From the NCBI GenBank assembly GCA_012295275.1, contig CM022670.1, positions 21,528,646 to 21,592,645 of the forward strand: a stretch of DNA of 64,000 nt. Reading direction: 5' to 3'. Shown here piece by piece: positions 1 through 14,500 of this stretch. Below the pieces are notes generated by a model that did no database searches, was not told the DNA's origin, and saw only the letters and a list, made by a program, of their open reading frames with translations. The translations under genes and the position numbers were made by a program. Each line of letters opens with the position of its first letter. Within the stretch, counting starts at the first letter, position 1. The stretch comes from Chrysomallon squamiferum. Lineage: Eukaryota; Mollusca; Gastropoda; Neomphalida; Peltospiridae.

Positions 1-471
1 TTCTTTATTAAAATATTTTTAAAAATGTTGTCTTTTTTGGGGGTGTGTGCTTTGCTTAGTTTATTTTTTTTTATCTTTCTTAATTCTTAATATCATGAAT
101 GGGATGCATTTTTTTACTCTTTTAATGAACATACTGAAATGTTTTTCTCTGCTAAAATTTTCAATATGTTCAGTTATCTTTTTTCCTGAAACTATGATAT
201 TGTGAAATGTATTTATTAAATAAAATGTCTTTTCTTCTCCACTAATAAAATTTCTGATAAAATAACATTATCATATTATGATATTTATTAAAATGAGATC
301 TGAAATGAAAAAATAATAATTTTTCATCTAAAAGAAACAGAAATATTATTAGTGGTAAAATTTTCATTTTGTTTATGAATATTTTTATTTTATGATAATA
401 GAAAATTCTATCTGAATTACCAAAAAAACCAACACATTTCATCTCAATTAAAACTATCCATCTATTTGTTT

Positions 472-628
<157 letters not shown>

Positions 629-2935
629 ATTGTATCTTCCTTTTCCCAAAATCAAATGAGGTCAGACCTTTATCAAACAAATACTTGGCTCTAACCTTTT
701 TGTATTATATAAATATTTCATTTTTGTTTCTCTTCCTGATGCTAAAATCATGTCACTGAGAAAAATGAATGATGCTTCTTTTTCAGTGAACTTGTCTTTA
801 CAGTGTTATCTATCCTTCTTTCCATATGTCCTCACATAAATTACACAAAAACTAACGACAGTCACTTTATAGATAAATGACATAAAAACAATTCCAATAT
901 TCAAAACCAATGTAAGTTAGCAGAAAAACACCATGGCAACCTGGAACAACTATTCACTGCATGAAGTTTAATAGATTTGTTGATGACATCATGTTGCTCT
1001 ATTCTGTAATTATTGGAAATAACTTATAAATAATATCAGTCGTCTTGGCAATAATAAATGAAAACTAATACTTGTTTTTTGCTTTCTTGACTTCATGTGG
1101 AATGAAGGTAATTTTTATAACTCATCAATACATTCTGAAATATATGTTGAACAACATGAAGATAAATATTTTTTAACAAATTCAAATTCACCATGGTTAT
1201 AACCGTACACTAACATGTTAACATGTTGACAAAAGAGAATATGCAGTTTATACAACTACCACATAAAACCTGATGGTCAGCTTTACTGTTGCAAAAAACC
1301 TATGTACAGAATTAATTTTATATGGAATTCACAACCTCAGGTGTGACATGCTTCGAGATCAATCCTTCCTCTTGTACCATTTGGATGATTTTTAATTCCA
1401 ACCAGTGTTCTGTAACTGGTTAACAAAAACCATCAAGCCTCTTTCCCTATGATTGAGTCTATATAAAAGATTCCTTACTATTAATAAAAAAAAAAATAAT
1501 AACTTTTAAGCAGTGTGTAATCATCATTATAAAAAAATTATAAAAAAATTACACCCTTAAATAAAAAAAAAAAAAAAAAAAAATTCTCCCAGTAACATAA
1601 TTAGACACTTATCAACTTTTAATATTAAAATGTGTTGTGATGTTGAAGAACAAATATTTATTCTGTGAAATGTGATGTTAAAAATAGAGTAATTCAAAGA
1701 CCAGTGACGTATGTCTGTGTAGGATTTATTCCTCTGGCTATCTGTTTGACAAGCTTAAGAAGTTCAGAGATTTCTGAACACAACAGAGACCAGAGTTGTT
1801 GACAGGAATATGGTATATACATTAAGGAAGATTGCTACTGGTTAACATGATGTGAATTTTTTTGATTCTCTTGTAAACCCAGGGCTGGTACGTTTTGATT
1901 GTTAGTTCATGAAGAATAAATTAAACTACATAAAAATGGTAATAAGGAAATAAATAAATAAATAAATAAATAAATAAAAAAAAAAAAAAGAGAAGAATGT
2001 AGTTAACAAATAAATAAAAAACACAAATGATACACAAATAAATAAATAAATTAATTAATTAATAAAATGAAATGAATATAATTCACTATAATTACATTTC
2101 TTTTTTACTTTTTTATTCTAAAATACACTGTTTGAGATGTTCCATAACTCAAAATAAAAATACAATAATCACAACTTTAAACTTTGGCAGTTTTCTACAG
2201 TATATTATTTCCTTTTCCATTTTCATAACTTGTTAATGTAAAGAAAACTAAATCTCCTATCCATGGGAAGATGCATCTATTTTACTTCTAATCAGTGACA
2301 ATATCCTTTAGTGTGCAGTGATAAGGAGATTGCTCTCTCACACTGTCATTTCTGCATTACTGTTACTATAATTACAAGCTGTTGTTAAAATCATTCATTA
2401 ATTTCTCTCTGCAAACGTTCATCGTTTATCTACTTCATACACTGGTTCTTGGTCTTACACACAGACTGGCAGTTCTACTGACAGAAAGATAAAGATGGTA
2501 AGTGCAAATCAGCTGGCGCAAACTCAACATCAGTATGACTAATCTACTCCTCATCACAATGTGTACCTTTTTATTACTTTAACCATCCTCAGAGCTTTTA
2601 TCAAACGTTTCTCTTTTATCATTAGCACTGTTTAATTATTGATGCTATTTTCGTAAAGATGCGAGTGAAAACAACAACAAAATACAAACCAAAATATTTC
2701 TAATTGATCCCTCAGTTTCTTCTTTGGTGGTGACTTTAGTTCTCAGTTCTTCATCACTTTATTTTATCAAACTTTTTTTTTTTTTTTTTTTTTGAAAATT
2801 CCCCGAGTTTGGATCAATATATTGATTTTCACATTGCTGCACTCAGTGCTGCCCAAAGTGCAATCTAATTGAAAAGACACAACAGAAATCTGATTTTTCT
2901 CTTGAGTGATGCCAGTCAAAGGCCCTAGAAAACTC

Positions 2936-2937
<2 letters not shown>

Positions 2938-2996
<59 letters not shown>
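2938..2996. repeat. (AT)n microsatellite
   Basis: About 29 AT units followed by degenerate TACA and CA repeats. It creates a false Tyr-Ile reading frame on the minus strand. Confidence 0.97.
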
Positions 2997-2998
<2 letters not shown>

Positions 2999-3702
2999 CA
3001 TACATACATATACACACACACATATTACATACATTACATACGTACATAAAATTTCAGTTATAACACCGTATGTCAATATAGATTTTACCCTATATACCAC
3101 AATCTGTACACGTTTTTGAAATCCTCTTTAAAAAATTACAAGCATAATCCGTTTTTCTTTTATTTCAATATTATTGATTTACAGTCAGTTTAATTTACCG
3201 TTTAAAAAAAAAAAGGGGGGGTTTGTACATTTGAAACCTTATTTAAAAATATTAAATCTGTTTTTGTTTAAGCTGTTATATTATTTCAAAATGAATTCAT
3301 TTTACTCAGGCATTCTAATATATTTTATTAACAGAAGTATTTAAATTCTTATTTATTTTTGTGTATGCCAGTCCATGTATCTTTGCATAATGTGGGGTTG
3401 TTAGATTACTGAAAATATTTTACTCTAATTCTGTGATTCATATAGTTACCTAATTGTTATCCAAAATATCTGAAGAGATAATTTTAAAAAATCATTATTT
3501 TAGACAATATATTACAAAATTGATTTCTAATTTTATTTGTTTTTGTATATTGTAAATAATAATAATTAGTTATATAATTATTACATATGTAACTGATTTG
3601 TGTATAGAAGTATATATATATATACACACACATTTATATATATTTATTATGGAGAGAAACAGATATTGGTCAATGCATGTATAGCTTTCAGATCATGTAC
3701 AG

Positions 3703-3741
<39 letters not shown>

Positions 3742-4175
3742 TATAATGAATTCTTGCCAAAAAACAACAACAAACTCCAAGACCAAAAAATACTTGTCTC
3801 TGAATTAACCACACCCCATTTAAACAAAGACAAATTCTCAAAATACTTCTCATCTCATCATAAGTCTAATTTTAGGTAAAACACACTCACACACACAGAA
3901 ACAAATATTAACTCTAACTCTGCAATAAAATTGTTTAAAAAAAATATATATATATTAAGTCTTTATAGTCTAAAATTAGAATCCTTTTATTTGTCTGAGC
4001 ATTATTATCTATTAATAGTCTGAGAGTCTAAAGTAAGTATATTATAAAGCAGTGTAGGAAAGAAGAAAGCGATAATAAATCATTATAAACGATTATTTGT
4101 AAACATCAGGAGTGAGAATCAAATATGGCTGAAATAAAACAAACCAAGTGACATAGCACACATACATAGCAAAAA

Positions 4176-4206
<31 letters not shown>

Positions 4207-5505
4207 ATATAATTAAATTAAAATAAATAAAAGTAATAATAATAAATAGAAAATAAATTATGTATTTAATAGCTATACAAGACATTGCATATTTATGTTA
4301 TATATTTCTATACACAAATGAAATTTTACGTCATAATTACACAATATATCTGTAATTTTTCTATTTTCTTATAAATTTTATTTTACAATTTTCTGATAGT
4401 AACAGGTTTTGATTTCTGATGTGTGATGAGATCAGTACTCATGAGAGGCAAATGTTAACTATACAGCTTCTATATAAAAGGTCATGGAATGTGTTGTCAT
4501 GTCTAAAGGAAAATGAAAACAAAAGATACTAATGTGTACAACTTCATGTTTCTTTTGTTGTTTTTTACTTACAAGGATCATGGAACATTTCTTGTTAAAT
4601 TTATATAATCCAGATGACAGAAATAATAACATGCATCTTTAAAGTCTTCTATAATGTTTATAAATAAACATATTTCTTTATGGTGATTTGTTTTGTCAAC
4701 TGCTACCCAATACAATACTGAAATACCAAATTCTTATACTGATTTAAAACAAACAAAAAAAAAAGTCTTCAAAATTTTCTCTTGGTCTGTAGTGAAATAA
4801 AATAGTTATAGTACTTTAAAAATTTCTGTGATTTTTTAATTCTCATTCTCCTATATTTGATAAATCAACAACAACCTTTAGTGTAAAATATCATCAAACA
4901 AATCACAAAATTACAAGTATAAAATTCAGTAGTTTAATGAATTCTGGTTTCAAGTAATTTTTTTTTATAAACTTTGTACAAAAAGACTGACTTTTTTCCT
5001 TTAACAAAATGTTAATAGAACTATTCTGAGTAAAGCGCATTTTTTTTATTCATATTTGATATTTTTCCTTCAAAAATGGTATTTTTATCATTATATTTAA
5101 CATTTAGATAAACCCATACACACCCACACACAATTTTTATTAAAGAAAAGTTCCTATTCAAAACATGGTTGTTATAAAAACAAAACTGTTTGCAAAGAAC
5201 ATAAAAAATATAAAAAATAAAATTTAGTAAAAAATATTCTTTTTTCTGTCACAAATCCAAGAACACTATCATTACAACAGAAAAAAAAAGTATTATATAA
5301 TGTATAGCACCAACCATATCTTACTATAAAATTGTGACCAACAAAAACTTCTGAAATCAAACAATTTAACATAAATGAGTATCTCATTTCACTGGATAAT
5401 TCACAAAGACAATGTCTTATTTAATTATATTCACAGGCCAATAAACTACCCAACCAGTAATTTTTACCAATTTGTTTTATATGATATTCATCCTGTAGTT
5501 TTGTT

Positions 5506-5511
5506 TTTATT
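5506..5511 (-). terminator. Candidate poly(A) signal for the TFIIIA gene
   Basis: Read on the minus strand this is AATAAA, about 60 bases past the TFIIIA stop codon. Such hexamers are common in this AT-rich DNA, so the assignment is tentative and a more distal site is equally possible. Confidence 0.3.
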
Positions 5512-5571
5512 CATGTCCAAAATACTGGGGCACTGTACTAAAAATATTTAGTAACATTTTAGTATTTTATC

Positions 5572-8500
5572 TTAAGTAGCATTGACAAGTGAAGAATTTT
5601 CTAGAATCTGTCCAACAGAAAGACTAGTAAGAGAACATTCTTTTGTTACTGAGTACTCTCCCTGTTCAAGATTGCTGCTAGTTTCTCGCACACATTTCAG
5701 TAAATAAGTTGATTCACCAAGAGTTTCAATAACACAATCATGCTCTTTTAATAAAACATCTTTTACTGTGTTTCCACCATTTGCCAAATCATTATTCTTA
5801 GTTCTTGTTTTTACAAGTGTGTTATTTATTACATCGATAGTGTCCATTGCACAGTTTTCTTCTTTTAATAAAATATCCATTATATCATTAGTGTCAGTTC
5901 CTTTTTCTACAGCAGTCTCATTCTTTACATTGACAAAAGAACTATCTGTATCCAGCATACAACCATTTTGCATTTGACCATGAAAAAGTTCTATTTTATG
6001 AACATTTTCATCATTGGCTATGTCATTGTTTGCTTTTCTATCTACTTCTAAACAAGGTGTTACATTTTCAGAATTGTGGACCATAACTTCATTTTCTGTT
6101 GGAGTTATTTCCCTTCGCTTAATGTCCTGAACACTGATTTTTTCGTCATCTGAATCCAGTACAAGAACATCTTTAGCTGCACGTTTCTTTATGAAGCCAG
6201 AAAGAACTGCAGCTATGGATTTCTTTTTTCTTTTCTGTAAATATAAACATTTTTTTTTTTAATAACAGAAAACCTCCCATAAAGATGGGTTCTTGACAAT
6301 TTTATATATATATATATATAAGTAGATAAATCTCTTGATGTGGTGTAGATTGCTTTTATACAATAGACTTCATATCAAATTAAAACTGAGAATCTGAAAA
6401 ATCATGTATAGTGAATTTTCAAACTTATAAAATCATTAATTCTATTTTAAAGTAATTCAGAAATTGACTTTAAAACACATTATTAAAAGACAAAAATGTT
6501 AAAAATAAGAAATGGAATTGCTAATGAAATGGTCTTACTTTAGGTGGTGGTCTGTTGGGATCATGCAGCTTGGCATGTTGTAATAATTTACTCTGAAAAT
6601 AACAATACATAAATAACTTTGACGACTTTAAAAACTAAAGTGATGAAAATCAATTACTTAACAACACCAAACACATACTGTAGTATTTATGATTATTGTG
6701 TCATTATATTTTTCTTGCTGTTAATACTTCACAGGCCACTTGTAAATATTAGCAACACGGGATCTATTAAACACACTTCACTGCAATAATATGTCTGTCA
6801 TTTATCAAGCAGGATGTGATACTGTACTGAAATGGAATTCAGTTATAACCAAAAAAGAAAAGTAAATAAATAAACTGCTCACTACTTGTTGTTACTGTTT
6901 TATTAAAACAAGCAAAACAAAAAATTCTGTATTTTTATAAGTATATTTGGTAAGTTTAAACCTCTGGGCAGTTTGTGAACAAAATGCATTTTTTATTTTG
7001 TGTTTAAATAAATGTTGCTTTAATTAACATTCAGTCAAATTCCTAAAAATACTGTTACGATCACATATGAATAAAAACATTTAATTTTAACAGAAAAGAC
7101 AAAAAAACATTTTACCTTTGAGCATAAAGTACGACCACACCCCTCAACCAAACAAGGAAAACGTCGACCGTCGTGGTATGATCTGATATGAGCGAGCAGG
7201 TTTTTTTCTTCAAAGTACGCACGTGCACATCCATCGCGTGGACACTGGAAAGCCTGCCGCAGCTCCTGATGAACAGCCATGTGACGTTTCAGCATCGACT
7301 TGCGTATGAATGTCTTGTCACACTGAGTACACGAGTGAACTGAAAATACAAGACATTAACATTATAAATATGAATATATGTTACAGGACATAATATGTAT
7401 AATTTCTGAAAATGTCCAAAAAAATATACATAAATCTCTGAACTGAAGTTTTGTGGCCAGAACCAGTGATGGTCCATGGAGAAACCTAGGCATCGACAGA
7501 ACCAGGGGTCCATAGAAAGAGCAAACATAAGTGCACACACACACACAGCAATAATAACACAGGGTATCAAATATGTTTTTTTTTATTATCTATTCTGACA
7601 GTTCTAAGATGGCTAGGTTTGAATCAGATCGGGCCATGTCATTGACAATGGTATTAAATTACTGTCCATTATCTTTCATTAACATGTCACAATTAATAGC
7701 CCACAACATGAATTCAATTGTAGTGGAAAGCAAGTAAATACTTACTTCTTCACTCTCTGCACGCACACACACACACAAGTTTATATTACTAAAAAGAGGA
7801 AGGTAGAAACCAGAAATAATTCTCATTAATAAACAAACAGGTAATTAATTATAAGACAATATTAAACAAATTACTTGTGCTGTGTTCAACAGATTTGTGC
7901 TTCCAAAGTAATGACCACTTGGCAACTTTAAATGTGCAGCCATCAACATCACAGGTGAAACCTAAATAAATTTACAAAAATAAAAAATTAAATTTAAAAA
8001 TAAAGACACTCAATTTGCAAATAATGTAAAATGTAATATGGTTTGGTTTATATTAAGGAATAATTTCTTTTTACTAATGTTTTGTGATTTAAATAAAACT
8101 ATCAATAAAATATATAGCTGTCTATCTATGTATTTATAATTTAAAACAAATAAATGGAAATGATTTGTGATGCATCAAAAGTTGTATCTATTTATCAAGT
8201 GATAGCCTGTGAATTTCATCTTAACACATGAAACATGAGGCAGTCTAACACTAAATAACATTACCATTGTGAGTTTTCTGATGCTGTTTCAATTTACTTG
8301 GCAACAGGAAACTTTTGCCACAATCATCCACAGGACACCTACAGAAATGTTTAAAAATATTATTACATTGTCATGTTTTATACTGGTAGTTTGAAAGAGA
8401 CTTGTATATTAGTAATGGTAAATGATGCTACACAGAAATTACTAAATTTAAAACAAAACATAGTGAAGATTTTACACCAGTCTATTCAACAAATGACATT

Positions 8501-11500
8501 TTATATTCTGGTCACTCAATCCAAATTCTAAAAAATAGTTTTATTTAACTTAATGTATTCCAACTGACAAGATATGTTTCACTAGAGTGTTCAAATCCAT
8601 GTACATATAAGGATTCACATTTAAATAGACTTACAAGTCTTTATATCTGTATGTTCAAATTGGCTTGTATTTAATATACAGAATAATATACTATAGTCAA
8701 ACTAACTTACACGTAAGGTTTTACATTAGTGTGTTCAAACTGATGGGTTTTCAATTGATGATGTTTATGAAAGGTCTTCATACATCCTTCAAATGAACAC
8801 TGGAATGAAAACGAATTTAATAAAACATTCTACAAACCAAAGTTTTACATCTTTAACTTCAAAGTGATCTACATGTAATGTATTATAACTATGATTACAA
8901 TTACATCAACTGTGGACAATTGGCTGCTATGGAAAACTGCTCAACAGTGTACAGACATGAATGATAAATGTATTAACTGAATTCATAGCTTTCATTTTTT
9001 TTTTTTTTTTTTTTTTTTTTTTCATTTTAAATCAACATTTATTTCTCAGGTGTTTATTTTATTTTTCACTTCATATTTTAAGCTAATTTGGTTACCTTGT
9101 AAGACTTCTTTGTGTGAACTTGTTTCAGGTGTTTCTTCAAGTTGTGAGCTAGAGTAAAAACCTGTCCACATCCTTCATAGGTACAACTGTTTAAAACAAG
9201 TGGTGATTTACTGCACACATTTTAGATGTTTGTATGCAGAAATATTTTTTACCTATCTATCTGTCTACACATACACACAAATCGGTGTGTTATATGTATA
9301 TGTATCAAATGTTTTTCACAATTTGCAAACAAGTATCATATTATAACCAAAAACAAATGGTAGTATTTAAAGTGAACCTTTAATATATATAAGATATAAG
9401 GTATGCATTTCGAGATTATGTTTTATTTTTACCATCCAATCTTATTAATAAAATTTAACAAAAATGCAGTTTAAAAAATATCTGGTTATCAACAGTTTTT
9501 TCTAATCATGATGAGATTGAGTGCAAAATGGATCAGTTTGTTCTAAAGTGTCAGAAAATAAACCTGTTGTGTTGACATGTATTTAATCAGTTGATTCAGT
9601 GTCCTTCTTATTCTGTCATAATTCTTTATCACATATTTAAAATCAAAATTACTGTTCATTTCTTTTTAATTTTTTACAATTTATTTTTTAATACACTACT
9701 CGGTGTAATACAATCATACAATGTAAAGCAACCAAAAAAACCTGAGTTCAGAGAGCATAAATAAAATCTTGAAACTGTTGAAGAATTAAAGACATACTTA
9801 AACTTCTGAGGTGTTTTGACATCATCGGTTCTGGGGTGTGATACGTGAATATGACGGCGAAGGTGAGCAGCTCTAGCATAAGATTTGGTACATCCTGGTT
9901 CTGTGCACACAAATGGCCGCTGGGGAAAGAAACCAAAACAATATAATTAAACATTATTTTAACTGAAAAAAAATATATAATAAAATAAACCTGAGTCTTT
10001 CTCGTCTGGAGAAAAGGAATTATTACAGTAGTACTATGTTCCCATCTTTTGTCGTCGATATACATTAATATAATAATAGTTCACTGTGACAATTAATTAT
10101 ATCAATAATTACTAAAAATATTAATTTTTAATATTAGTATTAACTTAATTAAGTTATTCACCGCTACAAATCGTCAAATATGAGCAGCTGCTAGTAGGTA
10201 TGTGGATAAATTTTTCAAACCCCACTAATCTGAAAATAAATAAGACAGTTGGGTAGAGCTTGTAAACCATTTTAAAATGATACCAAGATCAAGTGAATAT
10301 GTAAAAAATTAAGGAAGTAGCAGCAATTTTAAACCCCCGGAAAAGCAATTTTTTTCGTCCGATTAAACGCTATATAAGTCATTAGAGGTCTGTGACCAAA
10401 AATAGTAATATTTTAACATTTTCCCATCTATCTTTGTTAATAATCAAGCTTTCTTGATGAAATTTTCAGAGAAGACCAATGCCAATCTCTGCTATCGATT
10501 ATATTTGTAAAAATTAAAAAGAAGTTATTAATTAAGATACCAGCAGCCTAACAAACGTAAGTGGTAAAAGTGCCGATTTTGTCCATTTCCCGCCCCTCCC
10601 AAATCCCTTCTGTAAAATTTAACATGAAAAACAATTACACTCAAATACAGATTAATATGCGCTCTTTTAAATGGTGATGTTGTTTTTGTTATGTGTTAAA
10701 TCAGTAGTTTGTATGAGAGTGTTAAACGTGGTGGGGGTAAGCGAACTTTGTGAACATCCCTAAAGCTAAAGCGGTGTCGCTCTACGAAGCGCTCATCTGA
10801 AGGCGGTGTCGCCTTTGCTCAACACCGACTATTTTTAGCCAGGCTATTTTTAGCACCCAGGAAGGTCAAAGTTCGATATTTCTAACATCGTACATGTCGT
10901 CGCTGTTAATACCAATGGCGTGTAAATTTATAACAAAAGTTATGTCCACAAATGTATATTGCTTGCCTAAAAATAAATTTAAAAAAAAAAAATAAAAAAA
11001 AATAAAATTAAGAAAGAAAGAAAAAAAGAGTAACAAACATATAAAAGAACCTCTGCTATTTAAAATGATTGAAGCTATGTTTTTATTTTTAGTAACTTTT
11101 GGGATGCATAGTTTTCTCCAGTGTTCGGATTTCTAAAGTATATACATTATAATATGAATACGATCAGAAATAAACTAACTTCGTGTTTTGCTTTAAAAAT
11201 TCTTGCGATAAATGGCGAATTAAAAATCATAAACATAACAAACTGTACTACAAAACAGTACAATGAATGTATTCTGTGAATCTAACTACCAGAGGTATTC
11301 ATAGAATATTAAATACGAAACGTACAACTTTTTCTTTTTAATCGTAAAACCATAAACTGATAAATCATAAAGTGTTCAGTTTTAAAACTATTTTTGCTTC
11401 AAATTTTGATTTGCTCCATCAGAGAAAACATTAACAGTGGTCACATGATACATTGATAGGTACCTTTTGTTTGCTGTCAAATCACAGGAAGTACAAACAC

Positions 11501-14500
11501 AAAGCCATGAAAATTCTATTGTCTGCTTCAAATGACACTTATCATACCTGTCTTTAGTGTCATTATTACATACACAATGTATTGCTCCTAATTAAGACCG
11601 GCAATACCTTTCTGGAGTAGACTCCAATTTATTATACGAGTTTATGTATTGCAGAGGATTATAGATAAACATTAATTTGTTTATTTCAGAACGTATTCAT
11701 ATTATAATTATATTCAGTAAAAGTCATAACATATAATAAAACATGCATTATACAAGTTATTAAAAATATAATCAACACAGATTATAGAAATATAATCATT
11801 TAAAATAGCACCAGTTATTTGTAGTTGCACATAAAGTCTTCGGTGACTTGACTAGGTAGGAAACAATGCACGGCGATCTCGCAACGCACGTGCTACAATG
11901 AATAAGCTAAAAATAGGAACATTGAAGAAAAACATACAATGATACAGCCAACAGGTTATTAAAATATAAACAACATGAATTTATCACTATTTTTTTAATC
12001 ATAAAACCATAAATTGATCAAACTTAGGTTATTTTTGCATCAAGTGCTGATTTGCTCCATCAGAGAAAACATCAGCGATGGTCACGTGATACATTGATAG
12101 GTATCTTTTGTTTGCTGTCAAAGCACAGGAAGTACGAACACAAAGCCAAGAAAATTATTTTGTCTGCTTCAAATGACAGTTACAATACCTGTGTCTTTAA
12201 TTGTCATGATTACATACACATTGTATTGCTCCTAATAAAGACCAGCAACACCTTTCTGGAGTCGACTCCAAGGATTATACGAGTTTATGTATTGCAGAGG
12301 ATTATAGTTAACATCAAATGCTAGTAATCGGCAAAACAATATTAATTCGTTTATTTCAGAACGAATACATATTATATTTAGTAAAAGTCACAACATCCAA
12401 TAAAACATGCATCCTACAAGCTATTAAAAATATAATCAACATAGAAATATAATCATTTTCAACAGCACCAGATCTTTCTAGCACATTTTAAAATTAAAAC
12501 GCAAGCAGACATGTATACACAATATTTTATTAAAAATGATATTTGAAATATTAGACAAATTGACCTTTCTAACTGTACATAAAATCTACTAAAATTCAAA
12601 ATTAAATATTATTTTTCTTTTGCTGTGCTCTCACATCTCGGATTGCAATGTGTGTAGACCTTTGAAGCTGTAGCTGTTTTAGGAGTTAAGGAGTTATTTA
12701 ATAACTTGCATGAAAGGCATTTTTTGGTTTGTCTGGTTTTCATGGGTGGTTTTGTCAATATTGGAATAGCAGGTTCCTCTGAATCTTCTCCACAGAGTGA
12801 ACTGCTATCCAATAGATTGTGTGGTTCTGGGGAAGCAGTAACGTATTGTGGGTTGCAACTCGGACCAGGTTGGGGCTCATCTTGTTTTCGGGGTACATCC
12901 TCAAGATTACAGCTTTCCGTCAATAAAAAATTTTCTGAACATAAACACATAAATTTGGTAAATTGTACAGCATAAGCCAGATTTCGAAACTTATCGAACT
13001 GGTACACAACTTTCTTCACTTCAAGCGAAAGTCTCAACACAGGGGTAGGAGTTAGTGAAAAATGACTACATAATTCACTAACTGTTGTTGCTCGACTGTT
13101 ACCACAGCTAGTGTAAATATAAAGCACGTGTCCTTTCAAAAACTCATCTGTTGCAGGAACTGTGGAATACTTTTCTTGAAGATGCTGTCTACCTAAGCTT
13201 GGTTGGTTACATCTAATTAGGCACTGTCTCTTGTTACTCAAAGGCATCTTTTGGTTATTCACTGAAAAAAACAAGAAAAGAGCTGAGAAGACAACTGAAA
13301 TAAGTTTTAAAAAGTTGAAATTATGAAAGACAATATTACCAAAATGAAACATCAACTGTGGGTCAAACCAAACACTGAAAAAAACCCACACCATTATATG
13401 AAAAGAAATGCAAAATTTGAATGACCAATACAAATTAAATCCACACAGAATACAATAGCAAGTGCTTATTTGATTTGGTGTTTAGAAACTATAATTGTTT
13501 GGTCAATTTTATGATTTTAAAATCCTAAAACATCTTTAGATTTGAGACAATTATGGATGAAAATACCAATATATTGTTAGGAACATATTTGTCCATCATT
13601 CTTATGTAAGATAATTTAAGAAGAATAAGTATTAAGTCAGCATAATCCATTCTCAAACGTAAGTCCTTATACAGGAAGTTTGGTCTGCCATGACACTTTC
13701 ACTTCAGCAATCTAACGTCGAAATAACCATGCTTGACGAGATAAAGATTAGAGTTACTAGTTAGCATGCTTGCAGCTGCTTGACAAAATTTCAAAGACAA
13801 TTAGATAAAAAACTACTTTTCATTCGTCTCATGTAACCGGTTTTAGTGACTGTAGCATGTTGAACATTCGTAATTTTGAAGAAAAAAACTGAAACTCAAA
13901 CTGGCGATATAACGCCAACAAACCATATTTCACGAGGTAAAAATTACAATTAAGAGCCTCGAAGCTGCTTCATAAAATTTCAAAGATAATAAAACTAATT
14001 ATTATGTCCAGCTACTTTTCATTCGTGTCACATAACCGGTTTTAGTTATTGTAGCATGTTGAAAATTCCGTAAAAGTTTCAAGATGGCAATCGAAAACCG
14101 AAATTACACAGACTATATTTCACGAGGCGATCATAACAATTGAAAGCAACCATAACTTTTGATAAAATTGTAAAGACAGTAAGATAAAAAACTAATTATT
14201 ATGTCCAGCTACTTTTCGTTCGTGTCCAGTAACCGGTTATTGTAGCATGTTGAAAATTCCGTAAAAGTTTCAAGATGGTGACCGAACACCAAAATGACCA
14301 ACAGACCATTTTTCACGAGGCGATCATAACTGTTGAATGCGTCCAAGCATTTTGATAAAATTTTAAAGACAATAATATAAAAAACTAATTATTATGTCCA
14401 GCTACTTTTCATTCGTGTCACGTAACCGGTTTTAGTTATTGTAGCATGTTGAACATTCTGTAAAAGTGTCACGATGGCGATCGAACACCGAAATGACCAA

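Noticed and set aside
2460-2505. Possible short exon bordered by CACACAG and GTAAGT
   Set aside because: The open frame is only about 11 codons, with no partner exon and no recognisable protein.
9748-10065. 105-residue minus-strand frame overlapping TFIIIA exon 2
   Set aside because: It is in another frame than the zinc fingers and crosses the splice acceptor.
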